A DNA stretch of 64,000 nucleotides from Sphaerotilus sulfidivorans (GCF_013426975.1 NZ_JACCPY010000002.1:1-64000), one strand, 5' to 3'; shown: positions 1 through 14,445, counted from the first letter of the stretch. Notes: generated by a model from the letters alone, not told the origin. A program made the numbers and translations.

Positions 1-1000
<1,000 letters not shown>

Positions 1001-1127
1001 CGGGGCGATCTCCTCGATCTTCGGGTGGTGAACCTGTGGGTGGATGCGGTGGGTGCTGGTCTTCTCTGCGGGCAGGGGACAGTCAGGCCGCGCAGGCGCT
1101 GCGGCACTCTGCGGTCCCAAGCTGACC

Positions 1128-1796
1128 TCAGGGTGACGCAGCCTCCAGGCCGTTCTCGAAGTGCTGGCGCATCAGCCGGCTGGCCGCCTCGGCATCGCGG
1201 CGCTCGAGCGCTTCCATCAGCGCGCGATGCTCCTGCAGCGATTCCTCGGGGCGGCCCATCTTGAACAGCGAGTGATGCCGGTTGAGCTTCATGACCTTGC
1301 GCAGGTCGGTGACGATCTGCTGGCGCCAGCGGTTGCCCGACAGCGCCAGCAGCTGCATGTGGAAGGCCTCGTTGGTGGCGAAGAAGAACTCGCGCTGGCC
1401 GACCTCGCGCTCGAGCCGCTCGTGCAGCGCACGCAGCGTGGCCAGATCGGTGCTGGCGGCCGAGCGCGCGACCTCGCCGGCCGCGTCGCTCTCCAGCAGC
1501 GCGAGCAGGTGATAGACCTGGCGCACATCGTCGGTCGACATCTCGGTGACATAGGCGCCGCGGCGCACCTTCATCGTCACCAGGCCTTCGACCGCCAGCA
1601 CCTTCAGCGCCTCGCGCAGCGGCGTGCGGCTGATGCCGTACTCGGCCGAGAGCTTCTGCTCGTCGATCCAGCTGCCGGGTTCGAGCTCGCGGTTGAAGAT
1701 CTGCTGGCGCAGCCGCTCGGCCACATCCTGATAGAGGGCGCGAGGCGCCAGGGCATGTTCGGGGTCGTGGGTGGGCAGGCGCACGGTGGGCATCAT
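1128..1796 (-). CDS. GntR-family (FCD/FadR subgroup) transcriptional regulator
   Basis: DNA-binding repressor or activator of about 222 residues. The N-terminal winged helix (roughly residues 18-75) contains [19 protein letters not shown], a textbook GntR recognition segment. The C-terminal helical FCD domain keeps the ligand/metal residues N-E-A-F-H, N-R-H-H and the late Q-H-F. The frame stays open upstream to 1859, but that extension would cover the divergent promoter and the palindrome at 1838-1852, so I chose the tandem ATG codons at 1796/1793. It is divergent from the methylmalonyl-CoA mutase gene, which suggests it senses an organic acid or acyl-CoA of the propionate pathway. The ligand is not deducible from sequence. 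Confidence 0.9.
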   Translation of the reverse strand: MMPTVRLPTHDPEHALAPRALYQDVAERLRQQIFNRELEPGSWIDEQKLSAEYGISRTPLREALKVLAVEGLVTMKVRRGAYVTEMSTDDVRQVYHLLALLESDAAGEVARSAASTDLATLRALHERLEREVGQREFFFATNEAFHMQLLALSGNRWRQQIVTDLRKVMKLNRHHSLFKMGRPEESLQEHRALMEALERRDAEAASRLMRQHFENGLEAASP

Positions 1797-1836
1797 TCGG
1801 AATTCGGTCGGGATGATAGCGGACCGGGCTGCGGTC

Positions 1837-1866
1837 TTGAATTCATAATTATGCATCATGTATCAT
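1837..1866 (+). promoter_or_regulatory. Putative scpA promoter with embedded GntR operator
   Basis: A sigma70-like pair TTGAAT (1837-1842) and TATCAT (1861-1866) is separated by 18 nt and would start transcription about 25 nt before the scpA ATG. The -35 box lies within the imperfect palindrome TGAATTCATAATTAT (1838-1852), which matches 13 of 15 positions of the perfect palindrome upstream of prpE. Overlap with the -35 box suggests repression. The assignment to the divergent GntR protein is inference from position. Confidence 0.55.
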
Positions 1867-1896
1867 GGCGATGCACTGCGTCAGGAACCCCACAAC

Positions 1897-4056
1897 ATGT
1901 CGAACTCCCCCGAATTCCAGCCAGCCTCGATGGAACAGTGGCTGAAGGCCGCCGCCAAGTCCGCGCCCGGCGGCAATGTCGAGGCGCTGAACTGGGTCAC
2001 GCCGGACGGCATCACCGTCAAGCCGCTCTACACCGCGGCCGACGTGGCGGGGCTGCCCTTCACCGACACGCTGCCCGGGTTCGAGCCCTTCATCCGCGGC
2101 CCGCAGGCCACGATGTACGCGGTGCGTCCGTGGACCATCCGCCAGTACGCCGGCTTCTCGACCGCCGAGGAATCGAACGCCTTCTACCGCAAGGCGCTGG
2201 CCGCCGGCGGCCAGGGCGTCTCGGTCGCCTTCGACCTGGCGACCCACCGCGGCTACGACTCGGATCACCCGCGCGTGACCGGCGATGTCGGCAAGGCGGG
2301 CGTGGCGATCGACTCGGTCGAGGACATGAAGATCCTGTTCGACCAGATCCCGCTCGACAAGGTGAGCGTGTCCATGACGATGAACGGCGCGGTGCTGCCG
2401 GTGCTGGCGGGCTATGTCGTCGCGGCGGAAGAGCAGGGCGTGTCGCAGGACAAGCTCAGCGGGACCATCCAGAACGACATCCTCAAGGAGTTCATGGTCC
2501 GCAACACCTACATCTACCCGCCGGAGCCGTCGATGAAGATCATCGGCGACATCATCGAGTACACGGCGCAGAAGATGCCGAAGTTCAACTCGATCTCGAT
2601 CTCCGGCTACCACATGCAGGAGGCGGGCGCGAACCAGGCGCTGGAGCTGGCCTTCACGCTGGCCGACGGCAAGGAATACGTCAAGACCGCGATGGCCAAG
2701 GGCCTGGATGTCGACGCCTTCGCCGGGCGGCTCAGCTTCTTCTGGGCGATCGGGATGAACTTCTATCTCGAGATCGCCAAGATGCGGGCGGCGCGTCTGC
2801 TGTGGGCGCGCATCATGAAGGGCTTCGACGCGAAGAACCCGAAGAGCCTGATGCTGCGCACCCACTGCCAGACCTCGGGCTGGTCGCTGACCGAGCAGGA
2901 TCCGTACAACAACATCGTGCGCACCACGATCGAGGCGATGGCCGCGGTCTTCGGCGGCACGCAGTCGCTGCACACCAACGCGCTGGACGAGGCGATCGCG
3001 CTGCCGACCGCGTTCTCCTCGCGCATCGCCCGCAACACGCAGCTGATCATCCAGGAAGAGACCCACATCACCAATGTGGTCGATCCGTGGGCCGGCTCCT
3101 ACCTGATGGAGTCGCTGACGCAGGAGATGGCCGACAAGGCGTGGGCCATCATCGAGGAAGTGGAGGCGATGGGCGGCATGACCCGGGCGGTCGATTCCGG
3201 CTGGGCCAAGCTGAAGATCGAGGCCTCGGCGGCCGAGAAGCAGGCCCGCATCGATTCGGGCAAGGACGTGATCGTCGGCGTCAACAAGTACAAGCTGGCC
3301 AAGGAGGATCCGGTCGAGATCCTCGAGGTCGACAACATGAAGGTGCGTGACGCGCAGATCGCGCGCCTGCAGCAGATCCGCGCCACGCGCGACACCGCGG
3401 CGGTGCAGGCCGCGCTGGCGGCGCTGACCGATGCGGCCCGGTCCGGCCAGGGCAACCTGCTGGATCTGGCGATCCAGGCGGTGCGCCTGCGCGCCACGGT
3501 CGGCGAGGTCTCGGATGCGCTCGAGGCAGTCTACGGCCGCCACCGCGCCGACATCCAGAAGGTCACCGGCGTCTACGCGGCGGCCTACGATTCGGCCGAG
3601 GGCTGGGAGAAGCTGCAGGGCGAGATCGCGGCCTTTGCCGAGACCTACGGCCGCCGCCCGCGCGTGATGATCGCCAAGCTTGGCCAGGACGGCCATGACC
3701 GCGGCGCCAAGGTGGTGGCCACCGCCTATGCCGATCTCGGCTTCGACGTCGACATGGGCCCGCTGTTCCAGACGCCGGAGGAATGCGCCCGCCAGGCCAT
3801 CGAGAACGATGTGCATGCGGTCGGCGTCTCGACGCTGGCGGCCGGTCACAAGACCCTGGTGCCCGCGATCATCGCGGAACTGAAGAAGCAGGGCGCCGAC
3901 GACATCATCGTCTTCGTCGGCGGGGTCATTCCGCAACAGGATTACGATTGCCTGTTCGAAGCCGGCGTGAAGGGGGTCTACGGCCCCGGCACGCCGATTC
4001 CGGCCTCGGCCAAGGATGTTCTGGAGCAGATCAAAGCCCATGTGTCTGCGGCCTGA
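1897..4056 (+). CDS. scpA: Methylmalonyl-CoA mutase, single-chain type
   Basis: Adenosylcobalamin-dependent isomerase that converts (R)-methylmalonyl-CoA to succinyl-CoA. The 719-residue chain carries the whole enzyme: an N-terminal TIM-barrel substrate domain and a C-terminal B12 domain whose base-off ligand motif GQDGHDRG places the cobalt-ligating histidine at residue 600. Length matches ScpA/Sbm (about 714) rather than the smaller non-catalytic subunit of two-chain mutases. The ATG at 1897 is preferred over the in-frame ATG at 1858 because AGGAA lies 9 nt upstream and the longer form would translate the operator. It heads a same-strand run of GNAT, meaB, pccB, pccA and epimerase genes. 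Confidence 0.96.
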   Translation: MSNSPEFQPASMEQWLKAAAKSAPGGNVEALNWVTPDGITVKPLYTAADVAGLPFTDTLPGFEPFIRGPQATMYAVRPWTIRQYAGFSTAEESNAFYRKALAAGGQGVSVAFDLATHRGYDSDHPRVTGDVGKAGVAIDSVEDMKILFDQIPLDKVSVSMTMNGAVLPVLAGYVVAAEEQGVSQDKLSGTIQNDILKEFMVRNTYIYPPEPSMKIIGDIIEYTAQKMPKFNSISISGYHMQEAGANQALELAFTLADGKEYVKTAMAKGLDVDAFAGRLSFFWAIGMNFYLEIAKMRAARLLWARIMKGFDAKNPKSLMLRTHCQTSGWSLTEQDPYNNIVRTTIEAMAAVFGGTQSLHTNALDEAIALPTAFSSRIARNTQLIIQEETHITNVVDPWAGSYLMESLTQEMADKAWAIIEEVEAMGGMTRAVDSGWAKLKIEASAAEKQARIDSGKDVIVGVNKYKLAKEDPVEILEVDNMKVRDAQIARLQQIRATRDTAAVQAALAALTDAARSGQGNLLDLAIQAVRLRATVGEVSDALEAVYGRHRADIQKVTGVYAAAYDSAEGWEKLQGEIAAFAETYGRRPRVMIAKLGQDGHDRGAKVVATAYADLGFDVDMGPLFQTPEECARQAIENDVHAVGVSTLAAGHKTLVPAIIAELKKQGADDIIVFVGGVIPQQDYDCLFEAGVKGVYGPGTPIPASAKDVLEQIKAHVSAA

Positions 4057-4083
4057 GGTGCGCCCATGACCTATCGGTGATCC

Positions 4084-4581
4084 ATGCAACCTCCCTCAGC
4101 CGCTTCTGCCGCTTCTGCCGCCGGCATGCCGCATCTCCAGCTCACCCCTGCCGGTGAGGATGATTTCGAAGCCCTGCTGTCCTTGCGGATGGCGGCGATG
4201 AGGGAGAGCCTGACGCGGCTCGGCCATTTCGATCCGCAGCGGGTGCGCGAGCGGCTGAGCCGGGGCTTCAACCCGGCGCATGCGCGCCACATCCTGCGCG
4301 ATGGCGATCTGGTGGGCTTCGTCGTGGTGATTCCGCGGCCCGGGGACATGCTGCTCGATCACCTCTACATCCATCCCAGCGCGCAGGGCGAGGGCATCGG
4401 TGGCTGGGTGATGCGGCGGGTGCTGGCGGAGGCCGATGCGCGGGCCATGCCGATGTCGGTGACCGCGCTGAAGCACACCGCGGCGGCGCGCTTCTACGAG
4501 CGCCACGGCTTCATCCTGGAGGCCGAGGGCGAATGGGACCTGTATTTCCGAAGGCCGGCGCATCCGGCCAGCGATCACTAG
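4084..4581 (+). CDS. GNAT-family acyltransferase
   Basis: A 165-residue protein with one GNAT fold, expected to transfer an acyl group from acyl-CoA to an amine. The acetyl-CoA pyrophosphate loop is visible as HPSAQGEGIGGWVMRR, and the C-terminal ARFYERHGF strand-helix is typical. The first 14 residues are Ala/Ser/Pro-rich, so translation may start at the second Met (residue 15). It sits between the mutase gene and its chaperone gene, so it is probably co-transcribed with propionyl-CoA catabolism. The substrate is unknown; modification of an acyl-CoA synthetase such as PrpE is one hypothesis. Confidence 0.85.
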   Translation: MQPPSAASAASAAGMPHLQLTPAGEDDFEALLSLRMAAMRESLTRLGHFDPQRVRERLSRGFNPAHARHILRDGDLVGFVVVIPRPGDMLLDHLYIHPSAQGEGIGGWVMRRVLAEADARAMPMSVTALKHTAAARFYERHGFILEAEGEWDLYFRRPAHPASDH

Positions 4582-4613
4582 CGATCACACCGGGCGATCA
4601 CTCGCCTCCTTCG

Positions 4614-5654
4614 ATGACCGACGACTTCTCCCACCTGCCTGCCTCCGAGCAGGCCCTGGCTGCCGGCATCGCCGGCACGCAGCCGGCGGTGCAGCGGCGC
4701 GCGATGGCCAAGGCGATCACGCTGCTCGAGTCGACCCGGGCCGACCACCGCGCCCGCGCCGACGCGCTGCTCGACGCGCTGCTGCCGCGCACCGGGCGTT
4801 CCTTCCGGCTGGGCATTTCCGGCGTTCCCGGCGTGGGCAAGTCGACCTTCATCGAGACGCTCGGGCTGCACCTGATCGGCCTGGGGCACCGGGTGGCGGT
4901 GCTGGCGGTCGATCCGTCGTCGACGGTCTCGGGCGGCTCCATCCTGGGCGACAAGACCCGCATGGAGCGGCTGTCGGTGCACCCGCACGCCTACATCCGC
5001 CCCAGCCCGTCCTCGGGCACGCTCGGCGGCGTCGCCGAGAAGACCCGCGAGGCGATGCTGGTCGCCGAGGCCGCCGGCTACGACATCGTCATCATCGAGA
5101 CGGTCGGCGTCGGCCAGAGCGAGACCGCGGTCTCGGGCATGACCGACATGTTCTGCCTGCTGCAGCTGCCCAATGCCGGCGACGACCTGCAGGCGATCAA
5201 GAAGGGCGTGATGGAGCTGGCCGACCTGGTGGTCATCAACAAGGCCGACATCGACCCCGACGCCGCCACCCGCGCCCGTGCGCAGATCACCAGCGCGCTG
5301 CGCCTGCTGGGCATGCACGCCCAGCACGGTCATCCCGACCGCGGCCATGAAGGCGCGAGCCTGTGGCTGCCGCGCGTGATCCAGATCAGCGCGCTCAAGG
5401 GGGCCGGGCTCGACGATTTCTGGAGCGCGGTCAGCACCTTCCGCGAACTGCAGCAGGCCAGCGGCCGGCTGGCGCAGCGCCGCCAGCAGCAGAACCTGGC
5501 CTGGATGTGGGAACGCATCGAGTCCGGCCTGCGCGAGCGCTTCCGCGCGCACCCCGAGGTGCGCGGCCAGCTCGGCGAGCTCACCGCCCAGGTGCGCGAG
5601 GGGCGCACCGCCGCGTCGGTGGCCGCGCGCCGGCTGCTCGACCTGATGACCTGA
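4614..5654 (+). CDS. meaB: Methylmalonyl-CoA mutase-associated GTPase MeaB
   Basis: G3E-family P-loop GTPase (346 residues) that loads, protects and repairs the adenosylcobalamin cofactor of methylmalonyl-CoA mutase. Walker A is GVPGVGKST (residues 70-78), the switch region contains ETVGVGQSE, and the guanine-specificity motif is NKAD. The C-terminal helical dimerisation arm is present. The start at 4614 (MTDDFSHL) gives the usual family length; the frame is open further upstream but only through the GNAT gene. Position right after scpA and before pccB matches the common mutase operon. The older name ArgK for this family is misleading. Confidence 0.95.
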   Translation: MTDDFSHLPASEQALAAGIAGTQPAVQRRAMAKAITLLESTRADHRARADALLDALLPRTGRSFRLGISGVPGVGKSTFIETLGLHLIGLGHRVAVLAVDPSSTVSGGSILGDKTRMERLSVHPHAYIRPSPSSGTLGGVAEKTREAMLVAEAAGYDIVIIETVGVGQSETAVSGMTDMFCLLQLPNAGDDLQAIKKGVMELADLVVINKADIDPDAATRARAQITSALRLLGMHAQHGHPDRGHEGASLWLPRVIQISALKGAGLDDFWSAVSTFRELQQASGRLAQRRQQQNLAWMWERIESGLRERFRAHPEVRGQLGELTAQVREGRTAASVAARRLLDLMT

Positions 5655-5728
5655 CTCCCCCCGACCCGACCGACCCTTCCCGATTCCCGAACCGATTTCG
5701 AATCACGGACCCACCCGAGGAGATCCCC

Positions 5729-7261
<1,533 letters not shown>

Positions 7262-7286
7262 TCACGCGGCGCGAAAGCAAACCATC

Positions 7287-9362
<2,076 letters not shown>

Positions 9363-9376
9363 AGCCGGGAGCCCCG

Positions 9377-9841
9377 ATGCAAGCCAAGCCCTTCAAGATC
9401 CTCGGCATCCAGCAGATCGCCATCGGCGGGACCGACAAGCAGCGGCTGAAGACCCTCTGGGTCGACATCTTCGGCCTGTCGGTCAAGAGCACGTTTGTGA
9501 GCGAGCGCGAGAACGTCGACGAGGACATCTGCGCGCTGGGCGAAGGCCCGACCGCGGTCGAGGTCGACCTGATGCAGCCGCTCGACATCGAGAAGAAGCC
9601 GGCCGTGCACGCCACGCCGCTGAACCACGTCGGCCTGTGGGTCGACGACCTGGCCCGGGCGGTCGAGTGGATGACGGCCAACGGGGTGCGCTTCGCGCCG
9701 GGCGGCATCCGCAAGGGCGCGGCCGGCTTCGACATCTGCTTCATCCATCCGAAGGGCAACGAGCAGTTCCCGGTCGGCGGCGAAGGCGTGCTGATCGAGC
9801 TGGTGCAGGCGCCGCCCGAGGTGATCGCCGCGCTCGGTTAA
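9377..9841 (+). CDS. mce: Methylmalonyl-CoA epimerase / VOC-family enzyme
   Basis: A 154-residue protein of the vicinal-oxygen-chelate (glyoxalase) fold with two beta-alpha-beta-beta-beta units. Candidate metal ligands are seen in [17 protein letters not shown] and the final VLIELVQAP strand. In this context the natural role is conversion of (S)- to (R)-methylmalonyl-CoA between the carboxylase and the mutase. The first metal site is unusual because the common histidine of the first strand (as in I-D-H-I) is replaced by QIA, so activity should not be assumed from fold alone. It completes the PCC-epimerase-mutase route. Confidence 0.8.
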   Translation: MQAKPFKILGIQQIAIGGTDKQRLKTLWVDIFGLSVKSTFVSERENVDEDICALGEGPTAVEVDLMQPLDIEKKPAVHATPLNHVGLWVDDLARAVEWMTANGVRFAPGGIRKGAAGFDICFIHPKGNEQFPVGGEGVLIELVQAPPEVIAALG

Positions 9842-9859
9842 GCTCGCCGGCCTTGTGAC

Positions 9860-9897
9860 GGCCCGGTGTCCGTTGTCTGCGGATGCCGGGCCGTTTC
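9860..9897 (+). terminator. Hairpin terminator after the epimerase gene
   Basis: Inverted repeat from 9860 to 9892: GGCCCGG pairs with CCGGGCC, and an inner segment extends the stem to 13 bp with two G-U pairs and a 7-nt loop. It lies 19 nt after the epimerase stop and is followed only by a weak T-rich stretch (GTTTCC), so it may be an inefficient terminator. It separates the carboxylase operon from bioF. Confidence 0.55.
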
Positions 9898-9918
9898 CAT
9901 TCGGATTTGCCACTTTCC

Positions 9919-11172
9919 ATGCTGATCGATCACCTGAGCCAACAGCTGCAGCAGCGCCGCGCGCTCGGCCTCGAGCGGGTGCGCCGCATCGCCGAGGGGC
10001 CGTGCCGACCGGATCTGCCGGTGAGCTGGCCCGGCACGAATGCCGATGCAGCGACCGATGCATCGCAGCCGATGCTGGCCTTCTGCAGCAACGACTATCT
10101 GGGCCTGGCCGCGCATCCGGCGGTGGTCGAGGCGCTGGCCGAGGGCGCGCGGCGCTGGGGCGCCGGCAGCGGCGCCTCGCACCTGGTCTGCGGCCACGGC
10201 CGTGCGCACGAGCGGCTCGAGCAGGCGCTGGCCGGGTGGCTGGCGCCGCTGTGGCCCGAGGGCGCGCGGGTGCTGGGCTTCGGCACCGGCTACCTGGCCA
10301 ATCTGGCGCTGATGACCGCGCTGGGCGACGCGCGCACCACGCTGTTCACCGACCGGCTCAATCACGCTTCGCTGATCGATGGTGCGCAGCTCGCGCGGGC
10401 CGAGGTGCGCCGCTATCCGCACAACCGCGTCGACCGGCTGGAGTCGATGCTGCTTGAGTGCGCCACGCCGCTGAAGCTGATCGTCACCGACGGCGTCTTC
10501 AGCATGGACGGCGACCTGGCGCCGCTGGACCGGCTCTTGGCGCTGGCCGAGCGCCACGACGCCTGGCTGGTAGTCGACGACGCGCACGGCCTGGGCGTGC
10601 TGGGCGAGGCCGGGCGCGGCAGCCTGGCGCATTTCGGCCTGCGCGGGCGCCGGCTGATCCTGATGGGCACGCTGGGCAAGGCCTTCGGCGTGGCCGGCGC
10701 CTTCGTGATGGCCGATCCGGTCATCGTCGAGTGGCTGCTGCAGACCGCGCGGCCGGGCATCTACACCACCGCCGCGCCGCCGGCGCTGGCCGAGGCGACG
10801 CTCGCCAGCCTGGAGATCATCCGCGGGCCGGAGGGCGACGCGCGGCGCGCGGCGCTGCAGGCGCGCATCCGGCAGCTGCGCGAGGGGCTGGCGGCGCTGC
10901 TGGCGGCACATCCGGGCTGCGGCTGGTCGCTGCCCGAGTCCGCCACCGCGATCCAGCCGCTGCTGATCGGCGACAACCACCGCGCCGCCGCGCTGGCCGA
11001 GCGGCTGCACCAGGCCGGGCTGTGGGTGCCGGCGATCCGCCCGCCCACCGTGCCGGAGGGCACCGCGCGGCTGCGCATCACGCTGTCGGCCGCGCACCGG
11101 CCCGAGGAGGTCGCGCGGCTGCTGGCGGTGCTGGGCCAGGCGCTGCAGGACCCGGCCGGAGGCCCGCGATGA
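9919..11172 (+). CDS. bioF: 8-amino-7-oxononanoate synthase
   Basis: PLP-dependent alpha-oxoamine synthase (417 residues) that condenses a pimeloyl thioester with L-alanine in biotin synthesis. The sequence follows BioF closely: SNDYLGLA near residue 55, TDGVFSMDGD, the PLP-phosphate/Asp region VVDDAHGLGVLGE, and Schiff-base lysine K254 in GTLGKAFG. The C-terminal AIRPPTVPEGTARLRITLSA is also BioF-like. The start at 9919 (MLIDHLSQQL) is chosen over an upstream in-frame start because the latter lies inside the terminator hairpin. Its stop overlaps the P450 start (ATGA), implying translational coupling. No other bio gene is in the window. Confidence 0.92.
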   Translation: MLIDHLSQQLQQRRALGLERVRRIAEGPCRPDLPVSWPGTNADAATDASQPMLAFCSNDYLGLAAHPAVVEALAEGARRWGAGSGASHLVCGHGRAHERLEQALAGWLAPLWPEGARVLGFGTGYLANLALMTALGDARTTLFTDRLNHASLIDGAQLARAEVRRYPHNRVDRLESMLLECATPLKLIVTDGVFSMDGDLAPLDRLLALAERHDAWLVVDDAHGLGVLGEAGRGSLAHFGLRGRRLILMGTLGKAFGVAGAFVMADPVIVEWLLQTARPGIYTTAAPPALAEATLASLEIIRGPEGDARRAALQARIRQLREGLAALLAAHPGCGWSLPESATAIQPLLIGDNHRAAALAERLHQAGLWVPAIRPPTVPEGTARLRITLSAAHRPEEVARLLAVLGQALQDPAGGPR

Positions 11173-12422
11173 GCGCGGTCGTGCTGCAGCCCGGCGCGGC
11201 CGATCCGCATCCGGCCTATGCCGCGCTGCGCCAGGCCGGCCCGATCCACTGGAGCGAGGATTTCTTCGGCGGCGCCTGGGTGCTGACCCGCCATGCCGAT
11301 GCCGAGCAGGTGCTGCGCGATCCGCGCTTCTCGGCCGCGCGCACCGGCGGCTGGGTGCGCCGGGGCGAGACGCAGCGGCGCGAGGCGGGCGCCTTCCAGC
11401 GCCTGTTCGCGCGTGCGCTGCTGTTCCTGGACGGCCAGGACCATGCGGGGCTGCGCCGGCTGATGATGGCCGGCTTCGATGGCCAGGCGATGGCGGCGCT
11501 GCGGCCGTGGATCGAGCAGCGCTGCACCGCGCTGATGGACACGCTGCAGGCCGAGCAGGCCGCCGCACCGGAGCGGCCGGTCGACTGGATCGCCGGCGTG
11601 GCGCGCCGGCTGCCGGCCGGGGTGATCTCGCGGCTGCTCGGCCTGCCGGCCGAGGACGAGCCGATGCTGGTGGGCTGGTCCGACGAGATCGCGCCCTTCC
11701 TGGGCGCGGCCGATCCCTCGCCCGAGGTGACCCGCCGGGCCGAGCGTGCGCTGGTGGCGATGGCCGGCTATTTCCGCAGCCATTTCGCCCGCTCGCCCGG
11801 CGCGGCGGCGCAAGAGCCCGCGGGTCTGCTGGAGCGGCTGCTGCTGGCCCATCGCCAGGGCCAGGCCGGGCTGGACGACAGCGTCGGGCTGCTGGCCCAG
11901 GCGACGATGCTGCTGTTCGCCGGTCATGAGACCACCCGCCATCTGCTCGGCAATGCGGTGCAGCTGCTGCTGACGCATCCGGTGCAGTGGCAGGCGCTGC
12001 GTGCCGATCCGGGCCTGGCGCCGGCTGCGGTGCGCGAGGCGCTGCGCCACCAGTGCCCGGTGCAGTACAGCGGCCGGCGGGTGGTGACACCGCTGGAACT
12101 GCACGGCCAGCGCCTGGAGCGCGGCGATGGCGTCATCGTGCTGATCGGCGCGGCCAACCGCGACCCCGAGCGCTTCGAGCGGCCCGACGACTTCGACATC
12201 GCGCTGCCGCGCCGTGCCTCGCTGGCCTTCGGCAGCGGGCCGCATGTCTGCATCGGCGCGGCGCTGACCCGCCTCGAGGGCGAGATCATGCTCGGCCAGC
12301 TCGCGCGGCGCTGGCCGCATCTGGCGCTGGCCCGGCCCGAGACGCCCGACTGGGTGCCCGACCAGCCGCTCTACCGCGGCCTGCGCTCGCTGCCGCTGTG
12401 GCTGCAAGGCCCGCCGACCTGA
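11169..12422 (+). CDS. Cytochrome P450 (BioI-like by context)
   Basis: Soluble bacterial class P450 of 417 residues with no membrane anchor. The I-helix oxygen-activation motif is AGHETTRHLLGN, the K-helix pair is seen in AVREALRHQ, and the haem loop FGSGPHVCIGAAL puts the thiolate cysteine at C361. Its ATG overlaps the bioF stop codon, so the two are one transcript. In Bacillus subtilis the P450 BioI cleaves long-chain acyl-ACP to pimeloyl-ACP, the BioF substrate; the coupling here suggests the same job, but this is inferred from context and not from substrate-specific residues. No ferredoxin or reductase gene is adjacent. Confidence 0.88.
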   Translation: MSAVVLQPGAADPHPAYAALRQAGPIHWSEDFFGGAWVLTRHADAEQVLRDPRFSAARTGGWVRRGETQRREAGAFQRLFARALLFLDGQDHAGLRRLMMAGFDGQAMAALRPWIEQRCTALMDTLQAEQAAAPERPVDWIAGVARRLPAGVISRLLGLPAEDEPMLVGWSDEIAPFLGAADPSPEVTRRAERALVAMAGYFRSHFARSPGAAAQEPAGLLERLLLAHRQGQAGLDDSVGLLAQATMLLFAGHETTRHLLGNAVQLLLTHPVQWQALRADPGLAPAAVREALRHQCPVQYSGRRVVTPLELHGQRLERGDGVIVLIGAANRDPERFERPDDFDIALPRRASLAFGSGPHVCIGAALTRLEGEIMLGQLARRWPHLALARPETPDWVPDQPLYRGLRSLPLWLQGPPT

Positions 12423-12477
12423 TCCCGGTCAAGAATTTCCCGCCCGATCGCTGACGGCAGGGGCGGCTGACAGCGAA

Positions 12478-12521
12478 TTGACAGGCGGACGTCAGGCGTG
12501 TCATTTTGAATTATGAATTCA
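12478..12521 (+). promoter_or_regulatory. Putative prpE promoter and palindromic operator
   Basis: A perfect -35 box TTGACA lies at 12478-12483, but the -10 position 17-18 nt on (TCATTT/CATTTT) is poor. Immediately downstream, 12507-12521 is a perfect 6-3-6 palindrome, TGAATT-ATG-AATTCA. Thirteen bases of it (12509-12521) recur on the opposite strand at 1838-1850 between the GntR gene and scpA. The position over the expected -10/start region suggests control by the same regulator. Confidence 0.6.
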
Positions 12522-12552
12522 GCCGGACCCTCAGGATTCAGGAGACAAGCGC

Positions 12553-14445
12553 ATGACCGCCTACGCCGACTTTCACCGCCGTTCCATCGAAGACCGTGAC
12601 GGCTTCTGGGGCGAGCAGGCCCAGCTGATCGACTGGCACAAGCCCTTCGATCAGGTCTGCGACTACTCGAACCCGCCGTTCGCCAGGTGGTTCGCCGGCG
12701 GCGAGACCAATCTGTGCCACAACGCGGTCGATCGCCATCTGGCCACCCGCGCCGACCAGAACGCGCTGATCTTCGTCTCGACCGAGACCAACACCGAGAA
12801 GGCCTACAGCTACCGCGAACTGCACGCCGAAGTGCAGCGCATGGCCGCGATCTACCAGTCGCTCGGCGTCAGGAAGGGCGACCGCGTGCTGATCTACATG
12901 CCGATGATCGCCGAGGCCGCGTTCGCGATGCTGGCCTGCGTGCGCATCGGCGCGATCCACTCGGTGGTGTTCGGCGGCTTCGCCAGCCACTCGCTGGCCA
13001 GCCGCATCGACGACGCCCAGCCCACCGTGATCGTCAGCGCCGACGCCGGCATGCGCGGCGGCAAGTCGGTGCCCTACAAGCACCTGCTCGACGAGGCGAT
13101 CAACCTGGCCAGGCACAAGCCCGCCAAGGTGCTGATGGTCAACCGGGGACTCGCCGACTTCGCCCGGGTCGAGGGCCGCGACGTCGACTACGCGACGCTG
13201 CGCGAGCAGAACCTGGACGCGGTCGTGCCCTGCGAGTGGGTCGAGTCCACCCACCCGAGCTACATCCTCTACACCTCCGGCACCACCGGCAAGCCCAAGG
13301 GCGTGCAGCGCGACACCGCCGGCTACACGGTGGCGCTGGCCGCGTCGATGAAGCACATCTACCTGGGCAACCCGGGCGAGACCTACTTCAGCACGTCCGA
13401 CATCGGCTGGGTCGTCGGCCACAGCTACATCATCTACGGCCCGCTGATCAACGGCATGGCCACGATCATGTACGAGGGCCTGCCGATCCGCCCGGACGCC
13501 GGCATCTGGTGGAGCCTGGTCGAGAAGTACAAGGTCACCGTGATGTTCTCGGCCCCGACCGCCGCGCGCGTGCTGAAGAAGCAGGATCCGGCCTTCCTGA
13601 CCAAGTACGACCTCTCGTCCCTGAAGGCGCTGTTCCTGGCCGGCGAGCCGCTCGACGAGCCGACCGCCACCTGGATCGGCGGCGCGCTGAACAAGCCCAT
13701 CATCGACAACTACTGGCAGACCGAGACCGGCTGGCCGATCATGGCCATCTGCAACGGCGTGGAAAAGGCGCCGACCAAGTTCGGCTCGCCGGGCAAGGCG
13801 GTCTACGGCTACGACGTGAAGCTGATCGACGAGACCACCGGCGAGGAGATCACCGAGGCCAACAAGAAGGGCGTGATCGCCGTCAACGGCCCGCTGCCGC
13901 CGGGCTGCCTGCAGACCGTCTGGGGCGACGACAAGCGCTATGTCAGCACCTACTGGTCGAGCATCCACAACAAGGTCATGTATTCGACCTTCGACTGGGG
14001 CGTGAAGGACGAGGACGGCTACTTCTTCATCCTCGGCCGCACCGACGACGTCATCAACGTCGCCGGCCACCGCCTGGGCACCCGCGAGATCGAGGAAAGC
14101 ATCTCCAGCCACCCGAACGTCGCCGAAGTGGCGGTGGTGGGCGTGGCCGACCAGCTCAAGGGCCAGGTCGCGGTCGCGTTCGCGGTGCTGAAGGATCCGA
14201 GCAAGGTCGCCGGTCCGGACGATGCCAAGGCGCTGGAGGCCGAGATCATGAAGGTGGTCGACGGCCAGCTCGGCGCGGTGGCGCGTCCGGCCTCGGTGCG
14301 CTTCGTTTCGGTGCTGCCGAAGACCCGCTCGGGCAAGGTGCTGCGCCGCGCGATCCAGGCGGTCTGCGAAGGCCGCGACGCCGGCGACCTGACGACGATG
14401 GAAGACCCGGCCGCGCTGGCACAGATCAAGGATCTGGTGTCCTGA
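12553..14445 (+). CDS. prpE: Propionyl-CoA synthetase
   Basis: AMP-forming acyl-CoA ligase (630 residues) that activates propionate with ATP and CoA. The P-loop-like motif YTSGTTGKPKGV, the adenylate motif WQTETGWP, the hinge region with LGRTDDVINVAGHRLGT and the C-terminal catalytic lysine K595 in PKTRSGKVLRR are all present. The N-terminal YADFHRRSIEDRDGFW is characteristic of PrpE among acetyl-CoA-synthetase-like proteins. A GGAG site precedes the ATG. K595 aligns with the lysine that GNAT enzymes acylate in Salmonella PrpE (K592). The product feeds the carboxylase encoded upstream. Confidence 0.95.
   Translation: MTAYADFHRRSIEDRDGFWGEQAQLIDWHKPFDQVCDYSNPPFARWFAGGETNLCHNAVDRHLATRADQNALIFVSTETNTEKAYSYRELHAEVQRMAAIYQSLGVRKGDRVLIYMPMIAEAAFAMLACVRIGAIHSVVFGGFASHSLASRIDDAQPTVIVSADAGMRGGKSVPYKHLLDEAINLARHKPAKVLMVNRGLADFARVEGRDVDYATLREQNLDAVVPCEWVESTHPSYILYTSGTTGKPKGVQRDTAGYTVALAASMKHIYLGNPGETYFSTSDIGWVVGHSYIIYGPLINGMATIMYEGLPIRPDAGIWWSLVEKYKVTVMFSAPTAARVLKKQDPAFLTKYDLSSLKALFLAGEPLDEPTATWIGGALNKPIIDNYWQTETGWPIMAICNGVEKAPTKFGSPGKAVYGYDVKLIDETTGEEITEANKKGVIAVNGPLPPGCLQTVWGDDKRYVSTYWSSIHNKVMYSTFDWGVKDEDGYFFILGRTDDVINVAGHRLGTREIEESISSHPNVAEVAVVGVADQLKGQVAVAFAVLKDPSKVAGPDDAKALEAEIMKVVDGQLGAVARPASVRFVSVLPKTRSGKVLRRAIQAVCEGRDAGDLTTMEDPAALAQIKDLVS

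Noticed and set aside
4614-5654. ArgK (arginine/ornithine transport ATPase)
   Set aside because: Position beside the mutase and the G3E GTPase motifs identify MeaB; the transport annotation is historical.
9842-9918. Cobalamin or biotin riboswitch/BirA operator before bioF
   Set aside because: The spacer is too short for a B12 riboswitch and contains only a terminator-like hairpin; no TTGTAAAC-like BirA half-sites are present.
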